64,000 nt of DNA from Campylorhamphus procurvoides (taxonomy: Eukaryota; Chordata; Aves; Passeriformes; Dendrocolaptidae): NCBI GenBank assembly GCA_013396655.1, contig WBMV01000446.1, forward strand, positions 28,371 through 92,370, read 5' to 3'. The position numbers and the translations under genes were made by a program. Positions 63,001 to 64,000 of the stretch are shown here, piece by piece (position 1 is the first letter of the stretch; each line of letters opens with the position of its first letter). The notes below the pieces were generated by a model that worked only from the letters and a program-made list of their open reading frames with translations, was not told the DNA's origin and did no database searches.

Positions 63001-64000
63001 TAATTCTAGAAACACAGTTTTAGTACTGAGACAGCTTCTCAGTTCTAGTAAGAAAGTGCTGCATAAAACAGAAACCTGACTTCAAATGTAACTACCAATT
63101 TTTTCGCACTCATGTTTTCTTTTCTGTGAATACGACATCAGTTTAAGAAAACTTCTGATGGCATTACACAAAAGAAATAGAAATTAAAAAGGAAAAGTAA
63201 TCACAAAAAGATACATGTTTGCTTCAGGCAGTAACACTCCCTTTCACCGAACAGTTAAATCTGTTTGAAAACTGACAACAGCCACTCATTTCAATTCATG
63301 TGGAAGTCAAGACCAACTGTCTTGTTGCAGGAAGGACACGGGCACACCCACCCTTGCTCTCTTTGCACAACATTTCTGTGGTTGCAGGAAACTCCATTTG
63401 AAAGCACTTAAGTATAGCAGCAGCTTCCCGTAGCAGTGAAAAAAAAAATTTCCTTTGTAACACTCCCACACAGAAAAGGGCCTGACAGAGACACAAAAAT
63501 TCATTTTAAAACTAAATAGAGTGGGGGCAGAAATACAGTGGAAGTTCAAAGAGGGCAGAATTCAGAATGGGAGAACTCTGCAAGTTTTATGTTTGATGAC
63601 TCTTCTGACAGGTATCTCCCTGAACAGGAGTGAAGACATACAGTTTCCTCAGCACCTTGTGTTGTGTCTACTGAGTTTATCATGAAAACCACACACTCTC
63701 CCCTCCCTGCAAAAGAAAATAACCCATTTCAATGAGCAGTAAATTCAGCTTCCTTCCACACAGAAGTCAGAGCCATAGCAAGGGTCAGAGTTTCTCGCCT
63801 TGCAATACTAACTTTAGAGATCAGCAGTTTTGCCTTGGTTGGACAGCTGTGTATTTTGCATGTACCTCCAAGTGCTTCAGATCATACCAGGATCTGCCAA
63901 TGCCCAGTATAGTCAATGCAAGTTTTCCAGACCTCTGCTGAAGTGCCAGAGGGAGAGAGTGAAGGTTGTTCAGGGCAGAGCTGTCTATCACTGACCTACT
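60039..64000 (-). other. JAK2: JAK2 upstream/5' intronic DNA, no exon or promoter recognised
   Basis: AT-rich sequence without CpG island, so the JAK2 promoter and any first non-coding exon are probably beyond the right edge. A G/T-rich tract occurs at about 62,500-62,560. Short open frames on both strands have no motif support. Confidence 0.5.

Overview
This is a nuclear, intron-rich vertebrate window, almost certainly from a bird. The dominant gene is JAK2. The interspersed repeats are avian in type: CR1 LINEs with an 8-bp-like terminal repeat, and ERV LTRs. In chicken JAK2 lies on the Z chromosome, so a Z-linked scaffold is the likely source (established knowledge; not shown by the sequence itself). 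Four isolated N bases mark it as a draft assembly.

Layout. 1-2.0 kb: a CpG-dense patch at the left edge, then AT-rich sequence. 2005-2372 (+): the last exon of a relaxin-family peptide gene, with C-peptide, RRKR processing site and a four-cysteine A chain. The B-chain exon is not in the window. 2.4-17.9 kb: intergenic DNA with CR1 fragments, microsatellites, an N-bracketed 190-bp false-looking duplication and some GC-richer blocks I could not assign. 17.9-20.2 kb: the probable JAK2 3' UTR. 20,209-58,480 (-): all 23 coding exons of JAK2. 58.5-64 kb: JAK2 5' intronic/UTR territory; no promoter CpG island is visible here, so the promoter should lie beyond the right edge.

JAK2 was rebuilt exon by exon. 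Every junction is GT/AG, the phases are compatible throughout, and the spliced CDS is 3,393 nt (1,130 aa plus stop), against 1,132 aa in human. FERM, SH2-like, pseudokinase (JH2) and kinase (JH1) regions are all present, with the catalytic Lys, HRD, DFG and tandem activation-loop tyrosines intact. The relaxin gene and JAK2 are convergent (tail to tail), matching the known vertebrate linkage of relaxin/insulin-like genes to JAK2.

The clearest mobile element is a 795-bp LTR (25,622-26,416) with an AGAAC 5-bp target-site duplication. It ends only 23 bp from the splice donor of a JAK2 kinase-domain exon. The same intron carries a decayed 1.7-kb CR1 with reverse-transcriptase remnants. I found no wholly new biological system. 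The observations most worth checking are the LTR beside the exon, the unexplained CpG patch near the relaxin gene, the assembly duplication, and a pair of hairpins sharing the same loop in a JAK2 intron.
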